From assembly GCF_900101545.1 (NCBI RefSeq), contig NZ_FMZU01000031.1:1-64000 (forward strand): 64,000 nt of DNA, given 5' to 3'. Both the position numbers and the translations under genes were made by a program. The notes below the pieces were generated by a model, which saw only the letters and a list, made by a program, of their open reading frames with translations, did not search any database and was not told the DNA's origin. Shown piece after piece: positions 15,095 through 22,970 of this stretch. The stretch comes from Variovorax sp. CF079 (lineage in GTDB: Bacteria; Pseudomonadota; Gammaproteobacteria; Burkholderiales; Burkholderiaceae_C). Numbering within the stretch: the stretch's first letter is position 1; each line of letters starts with the position of its first letter.

Positions 15095-17421
15095 GTACCG
15101 ATCCACGCGGCGGCGCAGCAGGGGCGCCGCCACCGCGCCGCCGTTCCCGCGCCATGCGCTGGGCGATCGGGGTCGGCGCCTTCCTGGTCACGGCCATCGG
15201 CCTGGTGCTGATGTTCCTGCTCGCGCAGTCCACCAACAACCGTGCCTTCTACGAGGAGAACTACGCGCGTCTGTTCGGCATCAACGTGGTGGTCGCGGTG
15301 GTGCTGCTGCTGGTGCTCGGATGGGTCGCGTTCCGGCTGCTGCGGCGCCTGCGCCAGGGCAAGTTCGGCAGCCGCCTCTTGATCAAGCTGGCCGCCATCT
15401 TCGCGCTCGTGGGCGTGGTGCCCGGCGCGCTGGTGTACCTCGTCTCCTACCAGTTCGTTGCGCGCTCGATCGAGAGCTGGTTCGACGTCAAGGTCGAAGG
15501 CGCGCTCGACGCCGGCCTGAACCTGGGCCGCGCCACGCTGGACTCGCTGTCCGACGACCTGGTGAGCAAGGTGCGCAGCGCGAGCAACCAGCTGGCCGAA
15601 GTGCCCGACGCGAGAGCGGGCCTGGTGCTCGAACGCATCCGCGACCAGCTCGGCGCCACCGACGTGGTGCTCTGGACCGGCAACGGCCAACTGGTGGCCG
15701 GCGCGGGCGCTTCCCGCTTCCAGCTCAATCCCGAACGGCCCACGCCGCAGCAGTTCCGTCAGGTGCGCGCCGACCGCGCGATCGCGCACATCGAAGGCCT
15801 CGACGAGACGCCCGCGCCCGGCGCCGCGCCGCCGCCGCCCGCCAGCGTGCGGGCGCTCGCGCTGGTGCAAAGGCCGGGCTTCGAATTCAACACCGAGCCG
15901 CGCTTCCTGCAGGTCACGCAGCCGCTGCCGCCGGCGGTGGTGGCCAACGCGCTGGCCGTGCAGGAAGCCAACCGCGAGTACCAGGAAAGAGCGCTGGCGC
16001 GCGAAGGGCTGCGCCGCATGTACATCGGCACGCTCACGCTGACGCTGTTCCTCGCCGTGTTCGGCGCGGTGCTGCTCGCGGTGCTGTTCGGCAACCAGCT
16101 CGCCCGCCCGCTCCTGGTGCTGGCCGAGGGCGTGCGGCAGGTGGCCGGTGGCGATCTGCGCCCCACCGCGGTACTGCAGGGCAAGGACGAGCTGGGTGGC
16201 CTCACGCGCTCCTTCGCCGTCATGACGCAGCAGCTGGCCGATGCGCGCGGCGCGGTCGAAAAGACCATGGGCGAGCTCGATGCGGCGCGCGCCAACCTGC
16301 AGACCATCCTCGACAACCTGACCTCGGGCGTGATCGTGCTCGATCCCCAGGGCACCATCCTGTCGACCAACCCGGGCGCCACGCGCGTGCTGCGCGCGCC
16401 GCTCGCGGCCTACGAAGGCCAGTTGCTGGCCGACGTGCCCGCCCTCGCCGAGTTCGGGCAGAGCGTGCAGCAGCAGTTCGACGAGTTCCAGGTCGAGCGT
16501 CTGCAGCACGGTCTCGACCACTGGCAGCATGCCTTCGAGCTGCATGCGAGCGGGGAGGGCATGTCGCAGGACGCCATCAACATCGTCGCGCGCGGCGCGG
16601 AGCTGCCGGGCGATGCCAGGCTCTTGGTGTTCGACGACATCTCCGAGATCGTGTCGGCCCAGCGTGCCCAGGCCTGGGGCGAGGTGGCGCGGCGCCTGGC
16701 GCACGAGATCAAGAACCCGCTGACGCCGATCCAGCTCTCGGCCGAGCGCCTCGAAATGAAGCTCACCGGCAAGGTCCCGCCGGCCGAGGAAGCGGTGCTC
16801 GCCAAGTCGGTCAAGACCATCGTCGACCAGGTGGACGCGATGAAGCGCCTGGTCAACGAATTCCGCGACTATGCGCGCCTGCCCGCGGCCGACCTGAAGC
16901 CGGTGGACCTCAATGCGCTGGTGGCCGACGTGTTGCAGCTCTATGGCGGGGAGAACGCGCCCATCGCGCTGCGCTCCGAACTGGACGAGCGCTGCCCGCC
17001 GATCCGCGGCGATGCGCAGCAGATCCGGCAGGTCGTTCACAACCTGTTGCAAAACGCGCAGGACGCGGCCGAGGCTGCCGCCAGCGGCAGCGAGCGGGCC
17101 GGCGAGGTCGTCATCCGCACGCGGCTCGGCGACTCGGGCCAGCGCGTGCGCCTCACGGTGCAGGACAACGGGCCGGGTTTCGCCGAGAACATCCTCAAGC
17201 GGGCCTTCGAGCCCTACGTCACGACCAAGACCAAGGGCACCGGGCTCGGCCTCGCGGTGGTCAAGAAAATCGCCGACGAGCACGGCGCCCGCATCGAACT
17301 TTCGAATCGCATCGTTGATGGGGCTGTGGCTGGCGCACAAGTCTCGTTATCATTCGCGCTGGCAGGCGAGGCGCAGGGAGCGCTCGCACACACCGAAGAT
17401 TCGAGGTCGCCGTCCGCCTGA
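15091..17421 (+). CDS. ntrY: NtrY-like sensor histidine kinase
   Basis: 776 residues from a GTG that overlaps the previous stop. There are three N-terminal membrane helices (about 24-46, 57-76, 94-116), a periplasmic region, a fourth helix at about 310-332, a HAMP segment, a PAS-like region (about 400-500) and the kinase core. His538 in RRLAHEIKNPLTPIQ is the phosphorylation site. ATP-binding boxes follow: NLLQNAQDA, DNGPGF and GTGLGL. The architecture matches NtrY, which with NtrX responds to nitrogen and redox conditions in other proteobacteria. The ligand here is unknown. Confidence 0.88.
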   Translation: MSTDPRGGAAGAPPPRRRSRAMRWAIGVGAFLVTAIGLVLMFLLAQSTNNRAFYEENYARLFGINVVVAVVLLLVLGWVAFRLLRRLRQGKFGSRLLIKLAAIFALVGVVPGALVYLVSYQFVARSIESWFDVKVEGALDAGLNLGRATLDSLSDDLVSKVRSASNQLAEVPDARAGLVLERIRDQLGATDVVLWTGNGQLVAGAGASRFQLNPERPTPQQFRQVRADRAIAHIEGLDETPAPGAAPPPPASVRALALVQRPGFEFNTEPRFLQVTQPLPPAVVANALAVQEANREYQERALAREGLRRMYIGTLTLTLFLAVFGAVLLAVLFGNQLARPLLVLAEGVRQVAGGDLRPTAVLQGKDELGGLTRSFAVMTQQLADARGAVEKTMGELDAARANLQTILDNLTSGVIVLDPQGTILSTNPGATRVLRAPLAAYEGQLLADVPALAEFGQSVQQQFDEFQVERLQHGLDHWQHAFELHASGEGMSQDAINIVARGAELPGDARLLVFDDISEIVSAQRAQAWGEVARRLAHEIKNPLTPIQLSAERLEMKLTGKVPPAEEAVLAKSVKTIVDQVDAMKRLVNEFRDYARLPAADLKPVDLNALVADVLQLYGGENAPIALRSELDERCPPIRGDAQQIRQVVHNLLQNAQDAAEAAASGSERAGEVVIRTRLGDSGQRVRLTVQDNGPGFAENILKRAFEPYVTTKTKGTGLGLAVVKKIADEHGARIELSNRIVDGAVAGAQVSLSFALAGEAQGALAHTEDSRSPSA

Positions 17422-17492
17422 GCGCTCCTGCAGTGCGCGCGGGCCGGCAAGCGAGCCCTCTCTATCTACACAGGCGCACAACACAAGCATTC

Positions 17493-18191
17493 ATGGCAAA
17501 CATCCTCGTGGTCGACGACGAGCTGGGCATTCGGGACCTGCTCTTCGAAATTCTCAATGACGAAGGCCACAACGTGGAACTCGCCGAGAACGCGGCCGAA
17601 GCGCGCGCAGCACGGCAGCGCGCGCGCCCGGACCTGGTCCTGCTCGACATCTGGATGCCCGACACCGACGGCGTCACGCTGCTCAAGGAATGGTCAACCG
17701 CCGGTCTGCTGAGCATGCCGGTCGTCATGATGAGCGGGCACGCCACCATCGACACCGCGGTCGACGCCACGCGCATCGGCGCCTTTGCCTTCCTCGAAAA
17801 ACCCATCACCTTGCAGAAGCTGCTGAAAGCGGTCGAGCAGGGACTTGCGCGCGAAAGCGCACGCCGCGCCGCGGCGAGCGTGGTGCCGGCCGCCGCCAAC
17901 AATCTCTCCGCGGTGGTCACCACGATCGGCGAGAACGCGCTGGTTCCTTCGGCGCCGCAAATATCTGCGGTCGACACCGGCCCGCAATCCACGCAGAGCT
18001 TCGACCTCGACCGTCCGCTGCGCGACGCGCGCGACGGATTCGAGAAAGCGTACTTCGAATTCCATCTCGCGATGGAGAACGGCTCGATGACGCGCGTGGC
18101 CGAGAAGACGGGCCTCGAACGCACCCACCTCTACCGCAAGCTCAAGCAACTTGGCGTCGACCTGTCGAGAGGCCGCCGAGGCACTGTATAA
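17493..18191 (+). CDS. NtrX-like response regulator without AAA+ domain
   Basis: 232 residues. The receiver domain (1-120) has Asp8/Asp9 and phospho-acceptor Asp52 in LLDIWMPD. A linker at about 125-185 leads to a Fis-type helix-turn-helix at about 190-228 (VAEKTGLERTHLYRKLKQLGV). Classical NtrX has a sigma-54-interacting AAA+ domain of about 240 residues between these two parts; it is missing here. The regulator therefore cannot drive sigma-54 promoters by the classical route and probably acts as a simple DNA-binding switch. Its partner is the kinase immediately upstream. The start is the ATG of MANILVVDDE. Confidence 0.85.
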   Translation: MANILVVDDELGIRDLLFEILNDEGHNVELAENAAEARAARQRARPDLVLLDIWMPDTDGVTLLKEWSTAGLLSMPVVMMSGHATIDTAVDATRIGAFAFLEKPITLQKLLKAVEQGLARESARRAAASVVPAAANNLSAVVTTIGENALVPSAPQISAVDTGPQSTQSFDLDRPLRDARDGFEKAYFEFHLAMENGSMTRVAEKTGLERTHLYRKLKQLGVDLSRGRRGTV

Positions 18192-18192
18192 T
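18187..18192 (+). promoter_or_regulatory. -10 box of the tRNA-Phe promoter
   Basis: A perfect TATAAT overlaps the stop of the response regulator gene. The -35 region at the expected distance is weak. Transcription would start near 18199 and run through the partial tRNA copy into the full tRNA-Phe gene. Confidence 0.55.
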
Positions 18193-18209
18193 TGCGGGCT
18201 GCACACCAA

Positions 18210-18227
18210 GGCCCGGTAGCTCAGTTG
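18210..18227 (+). pseudogene. Partial copy of the tRNA-Phe 5' end
   Basis: The 18 bases GGCCCGGTAGCTCAGTTG are identical to the first 18 bases of the tRNA-Phe gene at 18272-18289. The copy stops in the D-loop and is followed by 44 unrelated bases before the complete tRNA. It cannot form a tRNA by itself. It looks like the leftover of a duplication or of an excised or integrated element at the tRNA locus. Confidence 0.75.
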
Positions 18228-18271
18228 AGTCACACAAGACCAACTGATCAGCCGCAAGTCGAGGCGTACAT

Positions 18272-18347
18272 GGCCCGGTAGCTCAGTTGGTAGAGCAGCG
18301 GATTGAAAATCCGCGTGTCGGTGGTTCGATTCCGCCCCAGGCCACCA
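18272..18347 (+). tRNA. pheT: tRNA-Phe (anticodon GAA)
   Basis: A 76-base cloverleaf with encoded CCA and anticodon loop TTGAAAA. The D-arm, the anticodon stem GCGGA/TCCGC and the T-stem GGTGG/CCGCC are intact. The acceptor stem GGCCCGG pairs with CCAGGCC with one C-A mismatch at the fifth pair. A fully paired version would need G at that place, so the 3' strand appears to have changed. It is preceded by a partial copy of its own 5' end. Confidence 0.93.
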
Positions 18348-18852
18348 CCCCCTCTTCTCGTACGATCCCAAGACAGCTCAAGAGTCCTTGTAAATCGAGG
18401 ACTTAGCCTGAAAAGGCGGCTCAGGCGATATCGTCAAATCCCACAGCGTCCCGTTTCTTGCGCAGCGAGAGCGAAGCATCAATGTTGTCTTGCGAAGCGC
18501 CGACGTGAACGCGCATTGGAGAGCAGTTGACGTCGCTGCGGCTGGCTGAGTGCAGCAGCTAGGGTTCGGACAGTAGAGGGCCGTCGCGATTCCTGGGCTC
18601 ACTGCCGTCGGTCAGCCATCGAAATTGGCTGGCTCAAAGCGTCATTGCAACGGGCCGGCTACCTGGGAAGGATGCGACACCGATTGCATCATTGGTGGCG
18701 TTGAGCCGCGGATGCGTCTCCTCGCCCCACAGGTGTAGCGCAAGGCCCCGCGCAGCCGAAGAAGTACGAAAGCGTCGCGGTGTCGGTGGCCCGCAACCCG
18801 TTTGACGATCCCCAATCGTTGGACGACTCGGCGCTGCGGCCAGCGTTTTCAG
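18348..18852 (+). other. 505 bases without a recognisable gene, downstream of tRNA-Phe
   Basis: No open frame here reads like a protein in codon use or motifs; the short frames present (for example 18378-18602 minus) match nothing I recognise. Composition seems less G+C-rich than the flanks. A 25-base element at 18383-18407 recurs in altered form at 34174-34198. The position just after a modified tRNA suggests remains of a mobile element. Confidence 0.5.
18383..18407 (+). repeat. Short imperfect repeat, copy 1
   Basis: The 25-base element starting AGTCCTTGTAAATC and ending GACTTAGC matches 34174-34198 at 21 of 25 positions. Its core is a small inverted repeat (GTCCT and AGGAC around TGTAAATCG). 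It lies 36 bases after tRNA-Phe. Both copies are in gene-free AT-rich patches. Confidence 0.45.
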
Positions 18853-19491
18853 TCAGGCGTCTTTGGCCGCGCGTTTGACAGTAGCCAGAAGAGCCCCGGC
18901 ACCTATGAAGGTGAGACCTGATAGTCGGTTGAAGAGCTTGGCTCGCCCTTTGACCTGCAACCATGGCGCAACACGCGAGGCAAACGTGGCGTAGAACATG
19001 AGCCAGAACAGCTCGAAGCACACGAATGTGCCCCCTAGAAGCAGGAACTGCGGAAGCTGAGGCGCGGCCGGATCGATGAACTGAGGGAAGAACGCCGTGA
19101 AGAACAGCAATGCCTTCGGATTGCTCGCGCCGACCAGCAAACCCTTGACGTAGAGCGCCAGGCGGCTTGCTCGGCTAGCGACCTGGGACGGAAGGTCAAA
19201 ACTCGATGTCGTGGACCGCAGCGTGCCGATGCCGATGTAGAGGAGGTAGCCGACGCCAAACCACTTGATCGCGTGGAACAGCGTCTCGGACGTGGCAAGC
19301 GCCGCGCCTACGCCGACGGCAGAGCACGTCATGATGCCGACCACCGCTGTGACGCTGCCGATGGCCGAAAAGAATGTGCGTCGCGCACCATGGTTGACTG
19401 CGTTGGTGACGCACATCAGGACGCTGGGGCCGGGCGTTACGGTCAGAACAAAGACAGCTGCGACATACAGCAACCATGTTTGGAGGGACAT
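18853..19491 (-). CDS. LysE/RhtB family amino-acid exporter
   Basis: 212 residues with about six hydrophobic segments. The family signature FVLTVTPGPSVLMCVTNAVNHG at about 14-35 and the ASNPKALLFFTAFFPQFID region at about 122-140 are both present. Proteins of this family export amino acids or homoserine lactones; the substrate is not readable from sequence. Base composition appears lower in G+C than the neighbours, and the gene stands alone between a tRNA scar and a catabolic cluster, which suggests acquisition by transfer. Confidence 0.88.
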   Translation of the reverse strand: MSLQTWLLYVAAVFVLTVTPGPSVLMCVTNAVNHGARRTFFSAIGSVTAVVGIMTCSAVGVGAALATSETLFHAIKWFGVGYLLYIGIGTLRSTTSSFDLPSQVASRASRLALYVKGLLVGASNPKALLFFTAFFPQFIDPAAPQLPQFLLLGGTFVCFELFWLMFYATFASRVAPWLQVKGRAKLFNRLSGLTFIGAGALLATVKRAAKDA

Positions 19492-19673
19492 GCAGATTCC
19501 TAGCGAATGAAGAGGACTTCTCCGTCCCGAACTGGCCGCGATGCGGCAACCGGCATCGAAGTGCCGCGATGCGACGTGCGAATTCTCGCCTCCTAAGACC
19601 GAACCGGGAAATTTCAGCGGGCTGCTGTTGCAGATCTACCGCGCGGCGCAGGAGCTGGCCAAGGCTGCGAGGT

Positions 19674-20366
19674 CTACTCGGCCGCGACATAGTCCGGGTA
19701 CTGACGGCAGATCTCGTCCACCGCGCTGAGCGTGCCCGACAGGTGCCTGCGTAACGCGGCCTGGGCGGCGGTCGGGTCCTTTGCTTCGATGCCGCGCACG
19801 ATGGCGCGGTGGTCGCGCAGGATCGCCTCGGTCTTGCCGGCAGTGGGCAAGTGCAGGAGGCGCAGCCGGTCCACGTGGCCCGAGACGCGGCCCACCAGCT
19901 CCCACAGGTCGGGCACGCCGCCGGCTTCGTACATCAGGCGATGGAAGGCGCGGTCGGCGCCGACGAAGTCGCCGTAGCGCTGTGCCGCCGACAGCGCTGC
20001 CTGCCGGGCGATGGTGGCCTTCATCTGCTCGATCAGCCCCGCGGGCGCGTCCAGCGCGAGCTGGTGTACCAACTCCAGCTCGATGGAGCGGCGCAGGAAA
20101 TGCGCCTGGCGCGCCGCCGCGATGTCGATGCGGCTGACCAGCGTGGCGTGCTGCGGGAACACGTCCACCAGTCCTTCTTCACTGAGGCGCAGCAGCGCCT
20201 CGCGCACCGGCGTCTGGCTCACGCCGAAGTGGTCGGCCAGTTCCTGCCGCGCCAGCACGGTGCCGGGTGCCAGTTCCAGCGAGAGGATGGCGTCGCGCAG
20301 TTGCTCCAGCACCTGGGGCGCGGCCAGGCGGGTGCGGTCGAGTCGGATCTTGGGGAGGGCACTCAT
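19674..20366 (-). CDS. GntR-family transcriptional regulator (FadR/FCD type)
   Basis: 230 residues. The winged helix at about 15-75 contains ADHFGVSQTPVREALLRLSEEGLV. The C-terminal part is an all-helical FCD ligand domain with the metal- and ligand-binding residues typical of sugar-acid or organic-acid sensors (DRAFHRLMYEAGG; DHRAIVRGIEAKD). It is divergent from the dehydratase operon, with a 14-bp palindrome in the shared 86-base gap, so it most likely represses that operon and itself. Confidence 0.88.
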   Translation of the reverse strand: MSALPKIRLDRTRLAAPQVLEQLRDAILSLELAPGTVLARQELADHFGVSQTPVREALLRLSEEGLVDVFPQHATLVSRIDIAAARQAHFLRRSIELELVHQLALDAPAGLIEQMKATIARQAALSAAQRYGDFVGADRAFHRLMYEAGGVPDLWELVGRVSGHVDRLRLLHLPTAGKTEAILRDHRAIVRGIEAKDPTAAQAALRRHLSGTLSAVDEICRQYPDYVAAE

Positions 20367-20384
20367 CGGGGTCGGATTGTGGCA

Positions 20385-20413
20385 TTGACGTACTAATATA
20401 TTAGTGTTTTAAT
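20385..20413 (+). promoter_or_regulatory. Sigma-70-like promoter of the dehydratase operon
   Basis: TTGACG (20385-20390) and TTTAAT (20408-20413) are separated by exactly 17 bases and match the consensus hexamers at 5 of 6 positions each. The spacer contains the whole GntR-type palindrome. The dehydratase start codon is 40 bases downstream. Confidence 0.65.
20392..20405. promoter_or_regulatory. Likely GntR operator (14-bp palindrome)
   Basis: ACTAATATATTAGT is a perfect palindrome and stands out in a G+C-rich setting. It lies between the -35 and -10 boxes, so a bound regulator would block polymerase. Palindromes of this kind are typical FadR/FCD regulator sites. Assignment to the adjacent regulator is by position. 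Confidence 0.65.
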
Positions 20414-20452
20414 CCCGTCGACGCGACCTGCGGTCCAAGAGACAACCCCCCA

Positions 20453-22180
20453 ATGAAACGCCCCTACGAATCGCTGCGCAGCGCCCGCTGGTTCGCGCCC
20501 GACGACTTCCGCTCCTTCGGCCACCGCTCGCGCGTGCTGCAGATGGGCTACAGCTATGCCGACTGGATGGGCAAGCCGGTGATCGCCATCGTCAACACCT
20601 GGAGCGATGCCAACCAGTGCCACGCGCATTTCAAGCAGCGGGTGGAGGACGTCAAGCGCGGCATTCTGCAGGCGGGCGGCTTCCCGCTGGAACTGCCGGC
20701 CATCTCGCTGTCGGAAAGCATGGTCAAGCCCACCACCATGCTCTACCGCAACTTCCTGGCGATGGAAACCGAAGAGCTGCTGCGCAGCCACCCGGTAGAC
20801 GGCGCGGTGCTGATGGGCGGCTGCGACAAGACCACGCCCGGCCTCACGATGGGCGCCCTCAGCATGGGCATCCCCTTCATCTACCTGCCGGCCGGGCCCA
20901 TGCTGCGCGGCAACTGGAAGGGCAAGGTGCTGGGCTCGGGCTCCGACGCCTTCAAGTACTGGGACGAGCGCCGCGCCGGCCGGCTCGGCGAGCAGGCCTG
21001 GGCCGAGATGGAAGCCGGCATCGCCCGCAGCCATGGCACCTGCATGACCATGGGCACGGCCGCCACCATGATGGGCATCGCCGAGGCGGTGGGCCTGAGC
21101 CTGCCGGGCGCCTCCAGCATTCCCGCGGCCGACGCCAACCACATCCGCATGAGCGCCGACTGCGGCCGCCGCATCGTCGAGATGGTGTGGGAAGACCTCA
21201 CGCCCGCGAAGATGCTCACGCGCGCCAGCTTCGAGAACGGCATCGCCTGCGCGATGGCCATGGGCTGCAGCACCAACGCCATCGTGCACCTGATCGCGAT
21301 GTCGCGCCGCGCCGGCCATGCGGTGAGCCTGGATGACTTCGATACCTTCAGCCGCCGCGTGCCCGTCATCGCCAACATCCGGCCCAGCGGCGACGCCTAC
21401 CTGATGGAGGACTTCTTCTACGCCGGCGGCCTGCCCGCGATGCTGGAGCGCATCCGCGGCCACCTGCACACCGAGGCGCTCACCGTCAACGGCCGCACCC
21501 TCGGCGAGAACATCGAAGGCGCCGAGGTCTATGACGACGATGTCATCCGTCCGCTCGCCAACCCCATCTATGCGGAAGGCGCACTCGCCGTGCTGCGCGG
21601 CAACCTGGCGCCCGACGGTGTGGTGATCAAGCCCAGCGCCTGCGCGCCCCACCTCCTGCAGCACAGCGGCCGCGCGCTGGTGTTCGACGACTACCCGGCG
21701 CTCAAGAAGGCGGTGGAGGACCCCGAACTCGACGTGACGGGCGACGACATCCTGGTGCTGCGCAACGCCGGCCCGCGCGGTGCCGGCATGCCGGAGTGGG
21801 GCATGCTGCCGATCCCGACCAAGCTGCTGAAGCAGGGCGTCAAGGACATGCTGCGCTTGTCCGATGCGCGCATGAGCGGCACCAGCTACGGCGGCTGCCT
21901 GCTGCACTGCTCGCCCGAGGCGGCCATCGGCGGCCCGCTGGCGCTGGTGAAGACCGGCGACCGCATCAGCGTGGACGTGCCGGCGCGGCGCATCCACCTT
22001 GAGGTCAGCGACGAGGAACTCGCGCTCCGCAAGGCCGGGTGGACGCCGCCGCCGCCGCGCTACGAGCGCGGCTACGGCTGGATGTTCGGCCGCCACATCA
22101 AGCAGGCCAATGAAGGCTGCGACTTCGACTTCCTGGAAACCGGCTTCGGCAAGCCGGTGCCCGAGCCCGACATCTTCTGA
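20453..22180 (+). CDS. IlvD/Edd-family dehydratase, probably L-arabinonate/sugar-acid dehydratase
   Basis: 575 residues, the usual length. It is an iron-sulfur dehydratase that removes water from a sugar acid to give a 2-keto-3-deoxy acid. Three cysteines expected to bind the [2Fe-2S] cluster are Cys56 (ANQCHAHF), Cys124 (GGCDKT) and Cys197 (HGTCMTMG). The C-terminal DARMSGTSYG region carries the catalytic serine seen in L-arabinonate dehydratase. The first residues (RPYESLRSARWFAPDDFRSFGHRSR) resemble the AraD-type sugar-acid dehydratases more than biosynthetic IlvD. The exact sugar acid is not determined. It is the first gene of the GntR-controlled operon. Confidence 0.85.
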   Translation: MKRPYESLRSARWFAPDDFRSFGHRSRVLQMGYSYADWMGKPVIAIVNTWSDANQCHAHFKQRVEDVKRGILQAGGFPLELPAISLSESMVKPTTMLYRNFLAMETEELLRSHPVDGAVLMGGCDKTTPGLTMGALSMGIPFIYLPAGPMLRGNWKGKVLGSGSDAFKYWDERRAGRLGEQAWAEMEAGIARSHGTCMTMGTAATMMGIAEAVGLSLPGASSIPAADANHIRMSADCGRRIVEMVWEDLTPAKMLTRASFENGIACAMAMGCSTNAIVHLIAMSRRAGHAVSLDDFDTFSRRVPVIANIRPSGDAYLMEDFFYAGGLPAMLERIRGHLHTEALTVNGRTLGENIEGAEVYDDDVIRPLANPIYAEGALAVLRGNLAPDGVVIKPSACAPHLLQHSGRALVFDDYPALKKAVEDPELDVTGDDILVLRNAGPRGAGMPEWGMLPIPTKLLKQGVKDMLRLSDARMSGTSYGGCLLHCSPEAAIGGPLALVKTGDRISVDVPARRIHLEVSDEELALRKAGWTPPPPRYERGYGWMFGRHIKQANEGCDFDFLETGFGKPVPEPDIF

Positions 22181-22223
22181 TCCGCCTTTAAACCCCACCT
22201 TCTTTCGAGAACGGAGACCCCAC

Positions 22224-22934
22224 GTGAATCCCGCCACCCGCGAGCAGCTCATGAACGTGAGCACCGCCACCCTGTGCACGGCCCTGTTCAAACGCGGCCT
22301 GCGCAACCAATTCATCCAGGACGTGCGACCGCTCAACCCGGCCTTGCCCAACATGGTGGGCGAGGCCTTCACGCTGCGCTACATGCCGGCGCGCGAAGAC
22401 CTGAACCCGATCAGCGTCTTCCTCGACCGCAACCATCCGCAGCGCCAGGCGGTGGAGCAATGTCCCGAAGGCGCCGTGCTGGTGATCGACAGCCGCAAGG
22501 ACGCGCGCGCCGCCTCGGCCGGCGGCATCCTGGTCACGCGGCTGATGAAGCGCGGCACCGCCGGCGTGGTGACCGACGGCGGCTTCCGCGACAGCCCCGA
22601 CATTGCGAAGCTCGGCTTCCCGGCCTACCACTGCCGCCCCAGTGCGCCGACCAACCTCACGGTGCATCAGGCCATCGACATCAACGTGCCCATCGGCTGC
22701 GGCGACGCGCCGGTGTTTCCCGGTGACGTGATCGTGGGCGATGCCGAAGGCGTGATCGTCATCCCGGCACACCTGGCCGACGAGATCGCCGCCGAAGCGA
22801 TCGAGATGACGGCCTTCGAAGACTTCGTGCAGGAAAAGGTGCTCGAAGGCCGCTCCATCCTCGGCCTGTACCCGCCCACCGACGAACAGAGCCGCGCCGA
22901 CTTCGCAGCCTGGCGCCAGGCCAAAGGCCGCTGA
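22224..22934 (+). CDS. RraA-like/HMG-aldolase family protein
   Basis: 236 residues from a GTG preceded by ACGGAGACC. The RraA fold is indicated by GEAFTLRYMP, RGTAGVVTDGGFRDSPDI (the conserved GxxxDGxxRD binding region) and a final GDVIVGDAEGVIVIPAHLADE. Members act as 4-hydroxy-4-methyl-2-oxoglutarate or oxaloacetate-type aldolases or decarboxylases, and others as RNase E regulators. Placed 43 bases after a sugar-acid dehydratase, a role in splitting or decarboxylating the keto-acid product is the better guess. Confidence 0.8.
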   Translation: MNPATREQLMNVSTATLCTALFKRGLRNQFIQDVRPLNPALPNMVGEAFTLRYMPAREDLNPISVFLDRNHPQRQAVEQCPEGAVLVIDSRKDARAASAGGILVTRLMKRGTAGVVTDGGFRDSPDIAKLGFPAYHCRPSAPTNLTVHQAIDINVPIGCGDAPVFPGDVIVGDAEGVIVIPAHLADEIAAEAIEMTAFEDFVQEKVLEGRSILGLYPPTDEQSRADFAAWRQAKGR

Positions 22935-22970
22935 GGTCTTTTCCTTTTTTCACTCCCGAGGAGACAAACC

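Noticed and set aside
18210..18271. A second tRNA gene starting at the partial tRNA-Phe copy
   Set aside because: Only the acceptor 5' strand and part of the D-arm are present; no anticodon arm or T-arm can be formed.
18378..18602. A 74-codon minus-strand frame after tRNA-Phe
   Set aside because: It has no recognisable domain, no ribosome site and many cysteines and serines in a chance-like pattern. The segment is described as gene-free instead.
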